A stretch of DNA of 64,000 nucleotides from Edaphovirga cremea (GTDB taxonomy: Bacteria > Pseudomonadota > Gammaproteobacteria > Enterobacterales > Enterobacteriaceae). The translations under genes and the position numbers were made by a program. The stretch spans positions 17,059-81,058 of the forward strand of contig NZ_QOVA01000017.1 in the NCBI RefSeq assembly GCF_003332275.1, read 5' to 3'. This document shows, in pieces, positions 48,347 to 63,012 of the stretch (within the stretch, counting starts at the first letter, position 1; each line of letters opens with the position of its first letter). The notes beneath the pieces were generated by a model, which was not told where the DNA came from, did not search any database, and was given only the letters and a program-made list of their open reading frames with translations.

Positions 48347-49324
48347 ATGGCTAATATGTTTGCGCTGGGGCTGGCGATTGCAACGCTGCTCACAGGTATT
48401 ATCTGGTGTTTCGAACGTTTCAAATGGGGGCCGGCACGTCGTAACAAAGCGGCCGTGCTCGAAGCGCAGAATGGCGGTACGCTGGATGACAAGAGTCTGG
48501 TGAGGGTTGTGAAGCAACCGGGCTGGATTGAGACTTGTGCGTCGATATTCCCGGTTCTGGCGGTGGTTTTCATTGTGCGCTCATTTATTTATGAGCCGTT
48601 CCAAATCCCATCGGGCTCAATGATGCCAACGCTGCTGATCGGTGATTTTATTCTGGTGGAAAAATTTGCTTACGGTATAAAAGATCCGATCACCCAGACG
48701 ACACTGATCCCGACGGGGCATCCTAAACGTGGCGATGTTGTGGTATTCAAATATCCACTCGATCCGCGTCTGGATTATATTAAGCGCGCGATTGGTCTGC
48801 CGGGCGATCGGGTCAGTTATGATCCGATTACCAAGCGGGTAACGGTACAGCCAGCCTGTAATAGCGATCAAGCTTGCGATAAAGCCTTGGCCGTCACTTA
48901 CAGCGACGGTACGGCTAGCGATTTCGTTCAAACGTTTGGCCGTTCATTGGGCACTGAGGCCAGCAGTGGTTTCTTCCAGATCCCAGTAACAGATAACGTC
49001 CCTGATGGCGGCGTCCGTTTGCGTGAACGTAAAGAAACGCTGGGAACCGTGACCCACAATATTCTGGCTGTTCCTGTCACGCAGGATCAATTAGGTATGT
49101 ATTATCAACAGCCTGGACAGCCTCTTGGCGTTTGGGTTGTTCCTCCTGGCCATTACTTCATGATGGGCGATAACCGCGATAATAGTGCTGACAGCCGTTA
49201 TTGGGGCTTCGTGCCGGAGAGAAATCTGGTGGGCAGGGCAACCTTCATTTGGATGAGCTTTGAGAAGCAAGAGGGACAATGGCCGACAGGCGTACGGTTG
49301 AGCCGTATCGGTGGAATTCATTAA
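48347..49324 (+). CDS. lepB: Signal peptidase I
   Basis: Inner-membrane serine protease removing signal peptides, 325 residues. Two N-terminal membrane helices, catalytic Ser in IPSGSMMPTLLIGD, catalytic Lys in YIKRAIGLPGDRV, and the C-terminal GHYFMMGDNRDNSADSRYWG box. 16 bases after lepA. Confidence 0.98.
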   Translation: MANMFALGLAIATLLTGIIWCFERFKWGPARRNKAAVLEAQNGGTLDDKSLVRVVKQPGWIETCASIFPVLAVVFIVRSFIYEPFQIPSGSMMPTLLIGDFILVEKFAYGIKDPITQTTLIPTGHPKRGDVVVFKYPLDPRLDYIKRAIGLPGDRVSYDPITKRVTVQPACNSDQACDKALAVTYSDGTASDFVQTFGRSLGTEASSGFFQIPVTDNVPDGGVRLRERKETLGTVTHNILAVPVTQDQLGMYYQQPGQPLGVWVVPPGHYFMMGDNRDNSADSRYWGFVPERNLVGRATFIWMSFEKQEGQWPTGVRLSRIGGIH

Positions 49325-49389
49325 TGATGTCAATAGTCGCAGCATTATAATTCCACACGTTGTAGAATAACCGCTTAAGCGATAAAAGT

Positions 49390-49416
49390 TGGCTCCCTGT
49401 CCAAGATCGGGAGCCA
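49390..49416 (+). promoter_or_regulatory. Leader hairpin upstream of rnc
   Basis: TGGCTCCC, 11 bases, GGGAGCCA, with no T-run after it. In E. coli the rnc leader folds into a hairpin cut by RNase III itself, which autoregulates rnc-era; this is a candidate for the equivalent structure. Confidence 0.45.
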
Positions 49417-49506
49417 CTGCAAACGAAACAGCTTTGGTTTTGCGTCAAGCGAAGCAGACCTGTTCCGTATGCTGAAGTTATTGACGCATTCTTGATCTAT
49501 TGGTAA

Positions 49507-51092
<1,586 letters not shown>

Positions 51093-51103
51093 GGTTTACG
51101 CCT

Positions 51104-51841
51104 ATGGAAGGCTGGCAGCGTGCGTTTGTCTTGCATGGGCGTCCTTACAGTGAAACCAGCCTTATGCTGGATTTATTCACTGAAGGGCATGGGCGGGTGC
51201 GCATACTGGCAAAAGGTGCGCGTGGTCGCCGTTCCAATCTGAAAGGCTGTTTACAGCCTTTCACGCCTTTACTGGTTCGCTGGAGTGGTCGCGGTGAAGT
51301 CAAAACGCTGCGCAGCGCTGAACCTGTTTCCCTCGCATTGCCATTGACCGGCCTGATGCTTTATAGCGGGCTGTATGTCAACGAACTCGTATCGCGCGTG
51401 CTTGAGCACGAAAGTAATTTCTCCTCGCTGTTTTTCGATTACCTGAATTGCATTCAGGCGCTGGCGGCTGCCAATGGCTCCCCGGAGCTGGCGCTGCGCC
51501 AATTCGAATTGGCTCTGCTGGCTCATTTGGGGTATGGCGTTGATTTCCTGCACTGTGCGGGAAGTGGTGAACCCGTGGCTGATACCATGACGTATCGCTA
51601 CCGGGAAGAACGGGGGTTTATCGCCAGTCTGGTGGTGGATAACAGCAGTTTTACCGGCCGCGATCTCAAAGCGCTGGCTTCACGGGAATTCCCCGACGCC
51701 ATCACGCTGCGCGCCGCCAAACGCTTTACCCGCATCGCCCTGAAACCCTATCTGGGCGGGAAGCCGCTCAAGAGCCGAGAACTCTTCCGACAATTTCTGG
51801 TCAAGAAACCACCTGTCGCCGACGACGAAACTTCGCAGTAA
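51104..51841 (+). CDS. recO: Recombination mediator RecO
   Basis: RecF-pathway protein that loads RecA on SSB-coated DNA, 245 residues. N-terminal OB-fold with [19 protein letters not shown] and [40 protein letters not shown] follows. 11 bases after era. Confidence 0.97.
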   Translation: MEGWQRAFVLHGRPYSETSLMLDLFTEGHGRVRILAKGARGRRSNLKGCLQPFTPLLVRWSGRGEVKTLRSAEPVSLALPLTGLMLYSGLYVNELVSRVLEHESNFSSLFFDYLNCIQALAAANGSPELALRQFELALLAHLGYGVDFLHCAGSGEPVADTMTYRYREERGFIASLVVDNSSFTGRDLKALASREFPDAITLRAAKRFTRIALKPYLGGKPLKSRELFRQFLVKKPPVADDETSQ

Positions 51842-51917
51842 TTTTATCTCAGTGATACACCTCAGCCATGTAGGCGGTGTAAACTGCCTGTACTGAAAAC
51901 AGAGACTGAGGGCTGTC

Positions 51918-52649
51918 ATGGCTGATTTATTGTTGGGCGTGAATATCGATCATATTGCCACTTTACGTAACGCGCGCGGGACGGCCTATCCCGATCCCGT
52001 ACAGGCTGCATTCATCGCGGAACAGGCGGGAGCCGATGGCATTACCGTACACTTGCGTGAAGACCGTCGCCATATTACCGATCGTGATGTGCGAATTTTA
52101 CGCCAGACCATAAATACCCGAATGAATCTTGAGATGGCGGTCACTGATGAAATGATCGATATCGCCTGCGAATTGAAACCCCATTTTTGTTGCCTGGTTC
52201 CTGAAAAGCGTCAGGAAGTAACGACAGAAGGGGGTCTGGATGTGGCAGGACAGCAGGATAAAATGATTTTGGCGGTCGAGCGTCTGACTCAGGCGGGTAT
52301 TCTTGTCTCGCTGTTTATTGATGCGGATCCACGCCAGATTGATGCCGCGGTGGCGGTTGGTGCGCCTTATATCGAAATCCATACCGGTGCCTATGCGGAT
52401 GCAGAAACGCCGCTTGAGCAACAGGCGGAACTGGAACGCATCAAACATGCTGCAACCTATGCTGCGGGTAAAGGACTGAAGGTCAATGCTGGTCACGGCT
52501 TGCATTACCACAATGTCCAACCAATAGCAGCACTGCCAGAGATGCATGAACTGAATATCGGGCACGCAATCATCGGTCAGGCCGTGATGAGCGGTTTGGC
52601 AACCGCCGTGAGCGACATGAAAGTGCTGATGCGGGAAGCGCGTCGCTAA
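51918..52649 (+). CDS. pdxJ: Pyridoxine 5'-phosphate synthase
   Basis: TIM-barrel enzyme joining 3-amino-2-oxopropyl phosphate and deoxyxylulose 5-phosphate in vitamin B6 synthesis; 243 residues. [66 protein letters not shown] and [10 protein letters not shown]. Shares one base with acpS (TAATG). Confidence 0.98.
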   Translation: MADLLLGVNIDHIATLRNARGTAYPDPVQAAFIAEQAGADGITVHLREDRRHITDRDVRILRQTINTRMNLEMAVTDEMIDIACELKPHFCCLVPEKRQEVTTEGGLDVAGQQDKMILAVERLTQAGILVSLFIDADPRQIDAAVAVGAPYIEIHTGAYADAETPLEQQAELERIKHAATYAAGKGLKVNAGHGLHYHNVQPIAALPEMHELNIGHAIIGQAVMSGLATAVSDMKVLMREARR

Positions 52650-53029
52650 TGGCAATTCTGGGGCTGGGAACCGATATCGTTGAAATCAGCCGTATTGAAG
52701 CGGTCGTCGCCAAAAGTGGTGACCGCCTTGCCCGGCGTATTTTGAACGAAAATGAGTGGGCCGTTTATTTACAGCATCAGCAGCCGGTGCGATTCCTTGC
52801 CAAGCGCTTTGCTGTCAAAGAGGCGGCAGCAAAGGCTCTTGGAACTGGTATCCGAAACGGTCTGGCTTTTGAGCAATTTGAAGTGGTCAACGACGTGTTG
52901 GGCAAGCCGGGGCTGGTTTTCCACCAACGCGCTGCTGAGATGGCTGCGCAATTGGGTGTCACGTCAGTGCACGTCACGTTGGCGGATGAGCGGCGCTATG
53001 CCTGTGCGACGGTCATTATTGAAAACTGA
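52649..53029 (+). CDS. acpS: Holo-acyl carrier protein synthase
   Basis: Transfers 4'-phosphopantetheine from CoA to ACP; 126 residues. [13 protein letters not shown] and [20 protein letters not shown] (metal-binding Asp and Glu), and [17 protein letters not shown] near the end. Last gene of the lepA-acpS run. Confidence 0.98.
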   Translation: MAILGLGTDIVEISRIEAVVAKSGDRLARRILNENEWAVYLQHQQPVRFLAKRFAVKEAAAKALGTGIRNGLAFEQFEVVNDVLGKPGLVFHQRAAEMAAQLGVTSVHVTLADERRYACATVIIEN

Positions 53030-53087
53030 TGTTATCCAAAGAGTGATTGTACGAAGGTGAGGGCGATTCACTGCACCACGCTGGCAG

Positions 53088-53348
53088 TTAAAGCTGTTCG
53101 GCGTGATGCAGCAGCACAAATTTGTCCCACAATTGCTCGTTGCTCTCGATATGCTGGGGATCGAGAACAATAGTGTTGTCTATCGGGCAGACTTTCTGAC
53201 AGGTTGGCGTTTCGTAGTGACCCACACACTCAGTGCAACGCTCGGCATTGATTTCGTAGAATTCCATTCCCATCGTGATCGCCTGATTGGGACACTCCGG
53301 CTCGCACATGTCACAGTTGATACAGCGTTTTGTAATTAATAAAGCCAC
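53088..53348 (-). CDS. yfhL: Two-cluster ferredoxin YfhL
   Basis: Small ferredoxin with two [4Fe-4S] motifs: CINCDMCEPECPNQAI and CTECVGHYETPTCQKVCP, the longer loop being typical of the YfhL/Alvin type. Start GTG 53348 by homology (ALLITKRC); a GTG three codons upstream (53357) is the alternative. 86 residues. Convergent with acpS. Confidence 0.93.
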   Translation of the reverse strand: MALLITKRCINCDMCEPECPNQAITMGMEFYEINAERCTECVGHYETPTCQKVCPIDNTIVLDPQHIESNEQLWDKFVLLHHAEQL

Positions 53349-53639
53349 TTCAATCACTTACCTATTTTATCTTCTATAATCAACTGGTTATGTGGTTTTT
53401 GTATTTCTTGCTCTGATTAACTTTCTGTGGATTTGTACAGTATAAAAACACTGATACACTCACTTGCGTAACACAAAACCGCAACAAAGACCGAAAATCG
53501 TCACCCTAAAAACCCTCATGTGCGAGCCTGTCTCGCAATGGGTCATAGGATAAGGAATTTCAATGCCGCGCACTGTAACACAGAACCCCGAAAAGCCCAA
53601 TAACGCCGATTTTTTGAGCGCTTCAGAGCTTGCACATAA

Positions 53640-54260
53640 ACTCTTTACTGCTCCCGCCGACGTAACTCACTTTTCCCGTGCCGCTGTGCAACGCACCGGC
53701 CAGATAATATTTTTCGTTTTGCCCAGGCGTGACAACACGCTTTTGTTGACCGCGTTGTTGCCAGTCGGCCCCTATTTTGGGGTTGAGATGGATATCGACT
53801 TCATCCTCGTAAAATACCGGATGTTCGACGCTACAGTCGGTGAGAGCTTCTGCGATAGCGTCCATCTTCTCTTCTTTATTCGGGTCACGAATTCGTAGCG
53901 TCGGTGCTGCTCTTCGCCAGACAAGTCCGGCAGCGGCGAACCGCTGAAGCATGCAAAATACAACCTGTTATCTCATTGATTTTTATCGCTAACAGCTTAG
54001 TACTCCAGCGAGAGCGCTGATAACCAAAATCTGCCGGTCAATGCCTAATCAACTGACGTAACAGCGTACAGATATGCTCAAATGGCCAGCGTCGTGCGCG
54101 CCCTGGGGCAATGGTTTCAGACCTTCAAGCCCATAAAGTGTGAACCAGTTAATCCAACGGCCCAAGGATGAACGCGCACAGCAAAGCGTTTTGGCGACGT
54201 CACTGACCGAGTCACCACGGTGAAGCATCAGCATAGCGGTGAGTCTGCGAGGTAGATTTC
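53640..54260 (-). pseudogene. IS630-family transposase remnant
   Basis: Pieces of one transposase in changing frames: RRLTAMLMLHRGD and SLGRWINWF (near 54120-54245), then in another frame RRWPFEHICTLLRQL, an internal TGA and GYQRSRWSTKLLAIKINEI (near 53970-54090), then VFYEDEVDIHLNPKIGADW and KYYLAGALHSGTGKVSYVGG (near 53650-53800). The 5' end and the last third, with the final catalytic residue, are missing. Nonfunctional. Confidence 0.85.
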
Positions 54261-54578
54261 AGCCAAAAAAACGCCCACATTATCGTGGACTAAAGGGAAC
54301 AATGGGAATATCTCGTTCATCTCCGCAGGGGATGCGGGTAAGTCCACCATATACCTATTTTGGGGTATGACTAGCGAACTAATGAATTTAGTGGCGATAG
54401 TGAGTTTTGCTCATTATTTGATCTATCGTCAGGATTAGTGAGTGGATAAATTGAGAATATTTCGCATTTGTATGGCAGGTTTCAGCCAAAAACATTCCCG
54501 CACTGACGAGGGCAAGTAGAGCCAGGGGATAACTCAGCAAGCCTCATGTTCAATGAACCTTTAATAGCATAAGGAACT
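54261..54578. other. Intergenic region beside the IS630 remnant
   Basis: No gene seen. A TTTCAGCCAAAAA segment occurs at about 54255 and again at about 54480, each followed by loosely similar sequence, perhaps a duplication left by the element. Confidence 0.35.
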
Positions 54579-54788
54579 TTATGAGGATCCTTGCCAGATG
54601 AAAGCTTGTGAGTGGCGCGTATCCTCTGCTCGTTGCTCTGCTTTCAGGTCGCTAAGGTATGAATCCATGTTATTAAACATGATTCGATCAGCGAAAGACA
54701 TTTCACCTTTGGATGAGATAGAGGCAAGTTTATCCTGAACGAACTGCATGTGCCCTTTTAAAGAGGCCATATTGTTGTTATCGTTCAT
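54579..54788 (-). CDS. Hypothetical small protein, 69 residues
   Basis: A hydrophilic, probably helical protein (MASLKGHMQFVQDKLASISS, FADRIMFNNMDSYLSDLKAE). No membrane segment. Not recognised. GAAG lies upstream of ATG 54788, and a near-palindrome ATACCC/GGGTAT is at 54804-54819 in its leader. Between IS debris and yfhH, so possibly accessory. Confidence 0.5.
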   Translation of the reverse strand: MNDNNNMASLKGHMQFVQDKLASISSKGEMSFADRIMFNNMDSYLSDLKAEQRAEDTRHSQAFIWQGSS

Positions 54789-54837
54789 AATGATATCTTC
54801 ACTATACCCTTAGGGGTATCTTCTCTACCTATGGCGA

Positions 54838-55686
54838 TTACACCAGTTTTTTTACCAGGGCTTCGCTTTGGCGAATATATTCTGAGGCGCGATCGGTATC
54901 CTGCTGGATCAATGCCACGAACAATAAGTCAGTAAGTGCATACTGTGCTGTGCTTGAAGAGATGGCCGCTCCCCGTGTCGCAGGCTGTTCTGCTACGGTG
55001 TACAGACTGTGATCGGCGCATTGCTGCAACGAGCTGGGTAAAAAACTGGTCAACGCCAATACCTTGGTTCCTACGCGCTGTGCCACTTCTGCGCAGAGGT
55101 TTATTTCGCGACGTTCACCGCTGAAAGATATCGCGACCAGTAAATCCTCTGTGGAGAGCGCTTGTACCGTCGCTAACTGGACATGCGTATCCGTTTCGGC
55201 CATCGCCATCATGCCAATTTTCTGTAACTTGTACGAAAAATCCTTCGCCACCAACCCCGATGCACCGATGCCAATCAACATAATACGGCGTGCAGCCAAC
55301 AGCATCTCAAGCGCCTGTTGCATGCGTTCTTCGCTGTTGATGTCCAGCGTGGCACGTAGCGCTGATTGTTTTTCTGTCAGCAGCTTTTCACCAATGGTCT
55401 TTAGATTGTCGCTGCTCAGAATATGGTTATGGAGGGTGATCGGTACCGGCACTTCGGCACTGGCCATCGATTCACTTAACGCCAGTTTGAGTGCCGGGAA
55501 ACCTTTGTAACCCAGTTTCTGGGCGAATTTCACCACGCTTGATTGGCTGACACCAGACAACTCCGCCAACTTTTGCGAACTGAGATGGCGGGCTTCATCG
55601 GGCTGCGACAAAAGAAAGTCAGCCAGCCTGCGGTCATTTTGTGACAGCGAATGATAGATTTGTCGTATTCGAAGTAGGCTACTCAT
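54838..55686 (-). CDS. yfhH: RpiR-family transcriptional regulator YfhH
   Basis: A 282-residue regulator: N-terminal HTH_6 domain (FLLSQPDEARHLSSQKLAEL, SGVSQSSVVKFAQKLGYKGF) and a C-terminal SIS sugar-phosphate isomerase domain (RRIMLIGIGASGLVAKDFSY, LLVAISFSGERREI). Such proteins respond to phosphosugars. Position next to pgpC agrees with E. coli yfhH. Confidence 0.92.
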   Translation of the reverse strand: MSSLLRIRQIYHSLSQNDRRLADFLLSQPDEARHLSSQKLAELSGVSQSSVVKFAQKLGYKGFPALKLALSESMASAEVPVPITLHNHILSSDNLKTIGEKLLTEKQSALRATLDINSEERMQQALEMLLAARRIMLIGIGASGLVAKDFSYKLQKIGMMAMAETDTHVQLATVQALSTEDLLVAISFSGERREINLCAEVAQRVGTKVLALTSFLPSSLQQCADHSLYTVAEQPATRGAAISSSTAQYALTDLLFVALIQQDTDRASEYIRQSEALVKKLV

Positions 55687-56050
55687 AACGTATTCCTGGT
55701 AAATAGGACATATGTGCTCCTTCTATCTGCGATTGCGAGGAGATGTCTTAGTTAATCACGTCATATCGCACTTGGAGCCTTCTAGTTGATAAAATAGCAA
55801 AAAATCCTGCGTTTTTGAATAAAATATTCCCATATAATTAATGATTATTGAATTAATAATTCCTGAGTGATGTATGGACGTAGATTGCTAATATTAAGTC
55901 GCAACCGTGGTACCTATTGAATTGCGGGATTTCCGCTGGCACTTACTAACATATCGGATAAGGTTAGGTTGTACCTGCTTGGTTTATTGATTACGGTGAT
56001 AGCTGGATTTGTTTTGATAATGGGATTCAACCATCCCTAGGAGTAGACGT
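55687..56050. other. Divergent intergenic region yfhH-pgpC
   Basis: About 360 bases, AT-rich in the middle (55790-55870). I see no gene. Promoters for both flanking genes must lie here. Confidence 0.4.
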
Positions 56051-57291
<1,241 letters not shown>

Positions 57292-57297
57292 GCCGGT

Positions 57298-58758
57298 TTA
57301 TTCGATAAGAGCCTCGTGCGGATCAACAGCGGGGTAGGCGCTGCCGAGTTGTGCTTGCAAAGCGGCCTGCTGCGCCGCCTTCCTTTCTTTCTCAATCAAG
57401 TAACCCACCAGGCTGACCTGATAACGGCGAATATTTTCCACATAATTATAGGCTTCCTGCCCGCGGGCATAGCCATAAGTGGTCTGGGGATAATATCGCC
57501 GCTGGCTGAGCATCGGTAAACGTTGTTTCACATCAACCCAACTGTCTGGATTACCTTGCTGGTTTTTGGTCAATTTTCTGGCATCCAGCATATGCCCGTA
57601 ACCCATATTATACGCCGCCAGAGCAAACCAGATTTTCTCGTCCTCGGGAATGCTGTCTGGAACTTTCTCCATCAACCGCTCAAGATAGACCGCGCCGCCC
57701 TGTACGCTTTGCTCCGGATCCAGACGATCGTCCACACCGAGTCCCGATGCCGTCGCTTTGGTCAGCATCATCAGGCCACGTACGCCGGTAGGTGATGTCG
57801 CGGTTGGGTTCCAGTGCGACTCTTGATAAGAGATTGCCGCCAGTAGTTTCCAATCGATCTTCTGCGCATATTTTTCAAACAGCGGCTGCAATACTGGCAA
57901 AGTATTGTCGATGGCAGCCAGGAAAGTGCGGGTATCGACATAATCAAACCCGCCAACATGCCCGAGATATTTCTCCTCCAGTCGCGCCAGTGAACCGTCT
58001 TCTACCATTTGGCTGAAGAAATCCAGCATCGCCGCATACAGGCTGTCATCTTCCGAACGGTTGAGATACCAGGTGACGGGTTCTTCATCAGTGACATCAA
58101 ATGCGACCGTCAATTGCGGATGAATACGCTGGAGCAAGCCGATCGTGACGGAATCACCAATGGTGTAATCCAGTTTGTCGTCCGCCACCTGTTCCAGCAG
58201 TTCTTTGGAGGAGAGATCGGTGGACGATTCCCAACTGAGATTCGGGTATTTGGTCTCTTTCAACTGCTTGAGTGAAGTGATGTGTGCCGAACCCGAGGCG
58301 ACAGCCAGCCGTCCTTTCAAATCGGCAAATGTTTTCGGGCGCGTTGTCCCCTGTCGATACACCAACTGCTGTGAGACTGAATAGTACGCAGGACCGGTAC
58401 GGAAACGGCTTAGGCGCTCACGGTTATAGATTAACCCCGCAGCCAGCAGATCCGCTTTGTTATCGTCCAAATCGTCAAACAGTTCATTAATACTGTGATG
58501 GGGATTGACGACCAGTTTAACGCCAAGGTATTGCGCAAAGCGTTTCGCCAACTCGTAATCCAATCCACCGGGCCCTTCCTGGCTGGTGTAATAAGTTAAT
58601 GGCGAATTCAACGTACTGATCCGCAGTTCACCTCGGGACTTTATTTGCTCAAGCTGGTCGCCACGTCCGCTGTGCCAGGAAATATTTGGCCACAGGGCAA
58701 GCGCCAGAAGCAAGGCAACGCCCCCGATCAGAAAGTAATTAATTTTAAGGCGCTTCAA
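57298..58758 (-). CDS. mltF: Membrane-bound lytic transglycosylase F
   Basis: 486 residues. An N-terminal uncleaved or lipoprotein-like hydrophobic segment ([15 protein letters not shown]), an ABC-type solute-binding module ([32 protein letters not shown]) and a C-terminal SLT catalytic domain with Glu in [19 protein letters not shown]. Cleaves peptidoglycan glycan strands. Divergent from purL, convergent with tadA. Confidence 0.96.
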   Translation of the reverse strand: MKRLKINYFLIGGVALLLALALWPNISWHSGRGDQLEQIKSRGELRISTLNSPLTYYTSQEGPGGLDYELAKRFAQYLGVKLVVNPHHSINELFDDLDDNKADLLAAGLIYNRERLSRFRTGPAYYSVSQQLVYRQGTTRPKTFADLKGRLAVASGSAHITSLKQLKETKYPNLSWESSTDLSSKELLEQVADDKLDYTIGDSVTIGLLQRIHPQLTVAFDVTDEEPVTWYLNRSEDDSLYAAMLDFFSQMVEDGSLARLEEKYLGHVGGFDYVDTRTFLAAIDNTLPVLQPLFEKYAQKIDWKLLAAISYQESHWNPTATSPTGVRGLMMLTKATASGLGVDDRLDPEQSVQGGAVYLERLMEKVPDSIPEDEKIWFALAAYNMGYGHMLDARKLTKNQQGNPDSWVDVKQRLPMLSQRRYYPQTTYGYARGQEAYNYVENIRRYQVSLVGYLIEKERKAAQQAALQAQLGSAYPAVDPHEALIE

Positions 58759-58923
58759 ATAGTTATCTCTCTAAGGCGCTATTATAATTTATCGTAAAGT
58801 TAACTTTACTTAATGGTTAAATTCCCAGTGCTGAGGCATTTTGCTTAACAAAGCGCCAGCGTGCAACTTTATTGGCATTCGCTGCTAAAAGGCGGGATCG
58901 GTGATCTAATATGAATAATAGCC

Positions 58924-58962
58924 ACGCAAACGGTTTCGTCCGGGCTGAGGATTCTCTATAAT
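58924..58962 (+). promoter_or_regulatory. purL promoter with PurR box
   Basis: ACGCAAACGGTTTCGT at 58924-58939 differs from the PurR consensus at two positions and overlaps the -35 (TTTCGT, 58934-58939); TATAAT at 58957-58962 is 17 bases on. Start near 58969, about 70 bases before purL. Confidence 0.85.
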
Positions 58963-59036
58963 GAGCCGCGTTTTCCCCCTGTTGCGCCCAATGAAGCACT
59001 GTAGTCAGTGTCTTCGAAGACGAGAGAACTTAGATT

Positions 59037-62000
59037 ATGGAAATACTGCGTGGTTCGCCCGCTTTGTCAGCTTTTCGCATTAACAAACTGCTGTCCCGTT
59101 GCCAGGACGCCCACCTCCCAGTGAGCGATATCTACGCCGAATATGTTCACTTTGCTGATGTCAGTGCGCCGCTGAGCGCCGATGAAAGCGCCAAATTGCA
59201 ACGACTGCTCAAATACGGTCCCTCTCTCGCCGAACATGCACCGCAAGGCCGTCTTCTGCTGGTCACGCCGCGTCCGGGCACTATTTCCCCCTGGTCTTCC
59301 AAAGCGACAGACATTGCGCATAACTGCGGTCTGTCCCAGGTATTGCGCCTTGAGCGCGGTCTGGCGTTTTATATCCAGGCACCGACCTTTACCGAAGAGC
59401 AGTGGCACGCACTGGCAGGATTGCTCCACGATCGCATGATGGAGACGGTATTCAGCGAACTGCAACAGGCCGGGCAGCTTTTTGCCCACCATCAACCTGC
59501 GCCGGTCCAGCACGTTGACGTTCTGGGGGAAGGGCGTGATGCGCTGGAGAAAGCCAACCTGAAACTGGGTCTGGCGTTGGCGCCGGACGAGGTTGATTAC
59601 CTGCAGGATGCCTTTACCACGCTGGGGCGCAACCCAACGGATATCGAACTGTATATGTTCGCGCAGGCAAACTCTGAGCATTGCCGCCATAAAATATTCA
59701 ATGCTGACTGGATTATCGACGGTCAGGAGCAGCCAAAGTCGCTGTTCAAGATGATCAAAAATACCTTCGAGAAAACGCCGGATTTCGTGTTGTCGGCTTA
59801 TAAAGACAACGCCGCTGTGATGGAAGGCTCGAAGGTAGGCCGCTTCTTTGCCGATGCAGGCGAGGGCGTGTATGACTACCATCAGGAGGACGCGCATATC
59901 CTGATGAAAGTGGAAACCCATAACCACCCGACGGCAATCTCTCCGTGGCCGGGTGCAGCGACGGGCTCAGGCGGTGAAATCCGTGATGAAGGTGCCACCG
60001 GGCGCGGTGCCAAGCCCAAAGCCGGACTGGTCGGTTTTTCCGTCTCCAACCTGCGTATTCCTGGATTTGAACAGCCGTGGGAAGAGAATTTTGGCAAGCC
60101 AGATCGCATCGTTACCGCACTGGACATCATGACCGACGGGCCGCTGGGCGGCGCTGCGTTCAATAATGAGTTTGGTCGTCCGGCGCTACTGGGGTATTTC
60201 CGTACTTATGAAGAGCAGGTCAATAGTCATAACGGCGTTGAACTGCGCGGCTACCACAAGCCAATCATGCTGGCGGGCGGCATTGGGAATATTCGTGCCG
60301 ACCACGTACAAAAAGGTGAAATCGTTGTAGGTGCCAAACTGATCGTTCTGGGTGGCCCAGCAATGAACATCGGGCTTGGCGGTGGCGCGGCCTCTTCTAT
60401 GGCCTCTGGCCAGTCAGATGCCGATCTCGATTTTGCATCGGTACAGCGTGACAATCCGGAAATGGAACGACGCTGTCAGGAAGTGATCGACCGCTGCTGG
60501 CAGTTGGGTGAAGCCAACCCAATTCTGTTCATTCATGACGTCGGTGCGGGTGGCTTGTCGAACGCGATGCCTGAATTGGTCAGTGATGGTGGCCGCGGTG
60601 GCCGGTTTGAACTGCGTGATATTCTCAATGACGAACCGGGTATGAGCCCGCTGGAAGTGTGGTGTAACGAATCGCAGGAGCGCTATGTACTCGCTGTTGC
60701 GCCGCAGCAACTGGCACTGTTTGATGAAATCTGCCGTCGTGAACGCGCGCCGTATGCGGTGATTGGCGAAGCGACAGAAGAGCTGCACCTGACGCTGAAT
60801 GATTCACACTTCGACAATCAACCGATCGACATGCCACTCGATGTGTTGTTAGGCAAAACGCCAAAAATGCTGCGTGATGTTCAACGTCTGCAAGCAAAAG
60901 GCGAAGCGCTGCAACGTGAAGAGATTCAGATTGCTGATGCAGTCAACCGTGTTCTGCACCTGCCCGCCGTGGCAGAGAAAACCTTCCTGATAACTATTGG
61001 CGACCGCACGGTCACCGGTATGGTCGCGCGCGATCAGATGGTCGGCCCGTGGCAGATTCCGGTGGCAGATTGCGCGGTAACGACGGCAAGTCTGGACAGC
61101 TATTACGGTGAGGCGATGTCTTTGGGCGAACGTGCTCCGGTCGCGCTGCTCGACTTTGCCGCCTCGGCGCGTCTGGCCGTGGGTGAGGCACTGACCAACA
61201 TTGCGGCTACCCAGATTGGCGACATGAAGCGAATCAAACTCTCTGCCAACTGGATGTCCGCTGCTGGGCATCCGGGTGAGGACGCGGGTCTGTACGATGC
61301 CGTCCGTGCCGTGGGTGAAGAGTTATGTCCGGCGTTGGGTCTGACCATTCCGGTGGGAAAAGATTCGATGTCAATGAAGACCCGCTGGCAGGAAGGCACC
61401 GAGCAACGTGAAATGACGTCGCCTCTCTCGTTGGTAATTACCGCCTTTGCCCGTGTGGAAGATGTTCGTCATACCGTTACACCGCAATTGCGTACTGATA
61501 AAGGTGAAACGGCGCTGTTGCTGATCGACTTGGGTGCCGGTAACAATGCACTTGGTGCCACGGCGTTGGCGCAGGTTTATCGTCAGCTAGGTGATAAGCC
61601 TGCCGATGTGCGTAGCGCCGAGCAACTGGCCGGGTTCTTCAAGGCGATGCAGCAACTGGTGGCAGATGAAAAACTGCTGGCGTATCACGACCGTTCAGAC
61701 GGTGGTCTGCTGGTGACATTGGCCGAGATGGCGTTTGCCGGGCATTGTGGCCTGAAAGCAGATATCAGCGCCTTGGGTAAGGACGATCTGGCCGCATTAT
61801 TTAATGAAGAGCTGGGTGCGGTTATTCAGGTACGTGCTGAACAGCGCCAAGAGATAGAACAACTTCTGGCTAAAAACGGACTTGGAAATTGCGTTCACTA
61901 TTTAGGAACAGTGGCAGATAGCGATCGCTTTGTTATCTCTCGTGGCGACAAAACGGTATTCAGCGAAAGCCGCAGCACATTGCGCCTGTGGTGGGCAGAA

Positions 62001-62927
62001 ACCACCTGGCAAATGCAGCGCCTGCGCGACAATCCAGAGTGTGCCGATCAGGAGCATGAAGCCAAAAAAGATAACAGCGATCCAGGCTTGAATGTCAGCC
62101 TCAGTTTTGCCCCTGATGAAGATATCGCTGCGCCATACATCCTTAAGCAAGCCCGTCCGAAAGTCGCAGTACTACGTGAACAGGGCGTTAACTCCCATGT
62201 GGAAATGGCGGCAGCCTTCCATCGCGCCGGTTTCGATGCGGTAGATATCCACATGAGCGATCTGCTTGCCGGTCGTCGTGATCTGCAACAGTTCCAGGCA
62301 TTGGTTGCCTGCGGTGGGTTCTCCTACGGTGACGTGCTGGGTGCCGGTGAAGGTTGGGCGAAATCCATTCTGTTCAACAACCGCGTGCGTGATGAGTTTG
62401 AAGAGTTCTTCAATCGGCCACAGACGCTGGCGCTGGGCGTCTGTAATGGTTGCCAGATGATGTCCAACCTCAAAGAGCTGATTCCTGGTGCCGAGCACTG
62501 GCCGCGCTTTGTGCGTAACCAGTCCGAACGTTTCGAAGCGCGTTTCAGTCTGGTCGAAGTGACCGCCAGTTCCTCAATGTTCATGCAAGGTATGGCCGGA
62601 TCGCGTATGCCAATCGCTGTGTCTCACGGTGAAGGGCTCGCCGAAGTGCGCGACGCTACGCATTTGGCTGCAATCGAACACCATAATCTGGTTGCCCTGC
62701 GCTTCGTAGATAACAACGGCCACGTCACCGAACGCTATCCCGCCAACCCGAACGGATCGCCAAACGGTATCACCGCCGTCACCAACAGCTCCGGCCGCGT
62801 CACCGTCATGATGCCGCATCCAGAACGCGTCTTCCGTACCGTCAGTAATTCCTGGCATCCTGAAACGTGGGGAGAGGATAGCCCCTGGATGCGTATGTTC
62901 CGTAATGCGAGGAAGCAGTTGGGCTAA
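59037..62927 (+). CDS. purL: Phosphoribosylformylglycinamidine synthase
   Basis: Large single-chain FGAM synthase (fourth step of purine synthesis), 1296 residues (E. coli 1295). N-terminal FGAMS linker domain, the ATP-binding core with [16 protein letters not shown] and [20 protein letters not shown], and a C-terminal class I glutamine amidotransferase with nucleophile Cys in [15 protein letters not shown] and the triad His and Glu in [12 protein letters not shown]. PurR-controlled. Confidence 0.99.
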   Translation: MEILRGSPALSAFRINKLLSRCQDAHLPVSDIYAEYVHFADVSAPLSADESAKLQRLLKYGPSLAEHAPQGRLLLVTPRPGTISPWSSKATDIAHNCGLSQVLRLERGLAFYIQAPTFTEEQWHALAGLLHDRMMETVFSELQQAGQLFAHHQPAPVQHVDVLGEGRDALEKANLKLGLALAPDEVDYLQDAFTTLGRNPTDIELYMFAQANSEHCRHKIFNADWIIDGQEQPKSLFKMIKNTFEKTPDFVLSAYKDNAAVMEGSKVGRFFADAGEGVYDYHQEDAHILMKVETHNHPTAISPWPGAATGSGGEIRDEGATGRGAKPKAGLVGFSVSNLRIPGFEQPWEENFGKPDRIVTALDIMTDGPLGGAAFNNEFGRPALLGYFRTYEEQVNSHNGVELRGYHKPIMLAGGIGNIRADHVQKGEIVVGAKLIVLGGPAMNIGLGGGAASSMASGQSDADLDFASVQRDNPEMERRCQEVIDRCWQLGEANPILFIHDVGAGGLSNAMPELVSDGGRGGRFELRDILNDEPGMSPLEVWCNESQERYVLAVAPQQLALFDEICRRERAPYAVIGEATEELHLTLNDSHFDNQPIDMPLDVLLGKTPKMLRDVQRLQAKGEALQREEIQIADAVNRVLHLPAVAEKTFLITIGDRTVTGMVARDQMVGPWQIPVADCAVTTASLDSYYGEAMSLGERAPVALLDFAASARLAVGEALTNIAATQIGDMKRIKLSANWMSAAGHPGEDAGLYDAVRAVGEELCPALGLTIPVGKDSMSMKTRWQEGTEQREMTSPLSLVITAFARVEDVRHTVTPQLRTDKGETALLLIDLGAGNNALGATALAQVYRQLGDKPADVRSAEQLAGFFKAMQQLVADEKLLAYHDRSDGGLLVTLAEMAFAGHCGLKADISALGKDDLAALFNEELGAVIQVRAEQRQEIEQLLAKNGLGNCVHYLGTVADSDRFVISRGDKTVFSESRSTLRLWWAETTWQMQRLRDNPECADQEHEAKKDNSDPGLNVSLSFAPDEDIAAPYILKQARPKVAVLREQGVNSHVEMAAAFHRAGFDAVDIHMSDLLAGRRDLQQFQALVACGGFSYGDVLGAGEGWAKSILFNNRVRDEFEEFFNRPQTLALGVCNGCQMMSNLKELIPGAEHWPRFVRNQSERFEARFSLVEVTASSSMFMQGMAGSRMPIAVSHGEGLAEVRDATHLAAIEHHNLVALRFVDNNGHVTERYPANPNGSPNGITAVTNSSGRVTVMMPHPERVFRTVSNSWHPETWGEDSPWMRMFRNARKQLG

Positions 62928-62995
62928 AACTTGTCATCTTGGGATTGGGCAGTGCTCGTACTCCTCATGGACTGAATGTCCACTGCGGGTACTGC
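62928..62995. repeat. 68-bp direct repeat, copy 1
   Basis: Begins AACTTG at the purL stop and ends GGGTACTGC. Differs from copy 2 at only a few positions (the 58-base core has two changes). Internal GCAGTG/CACTGC arms could pair. Confidence 0.85.
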
Positions 62996-63012
62996 AACCT
63001 GACGGCGTTTTC

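Noticed and set aside
54804..54819. Terminator of yfhH
   Set aside because: The ATACCC/GGGTAT near-palindrome has no T-run on the minus strand and a weak stem.
59067..59927. Long open frame (286 codons) on the minus strand inside purL
   Set aside because: It is the antisense shadow of a high-GC, strongly conserved gene; no RBS and no family resemblance.
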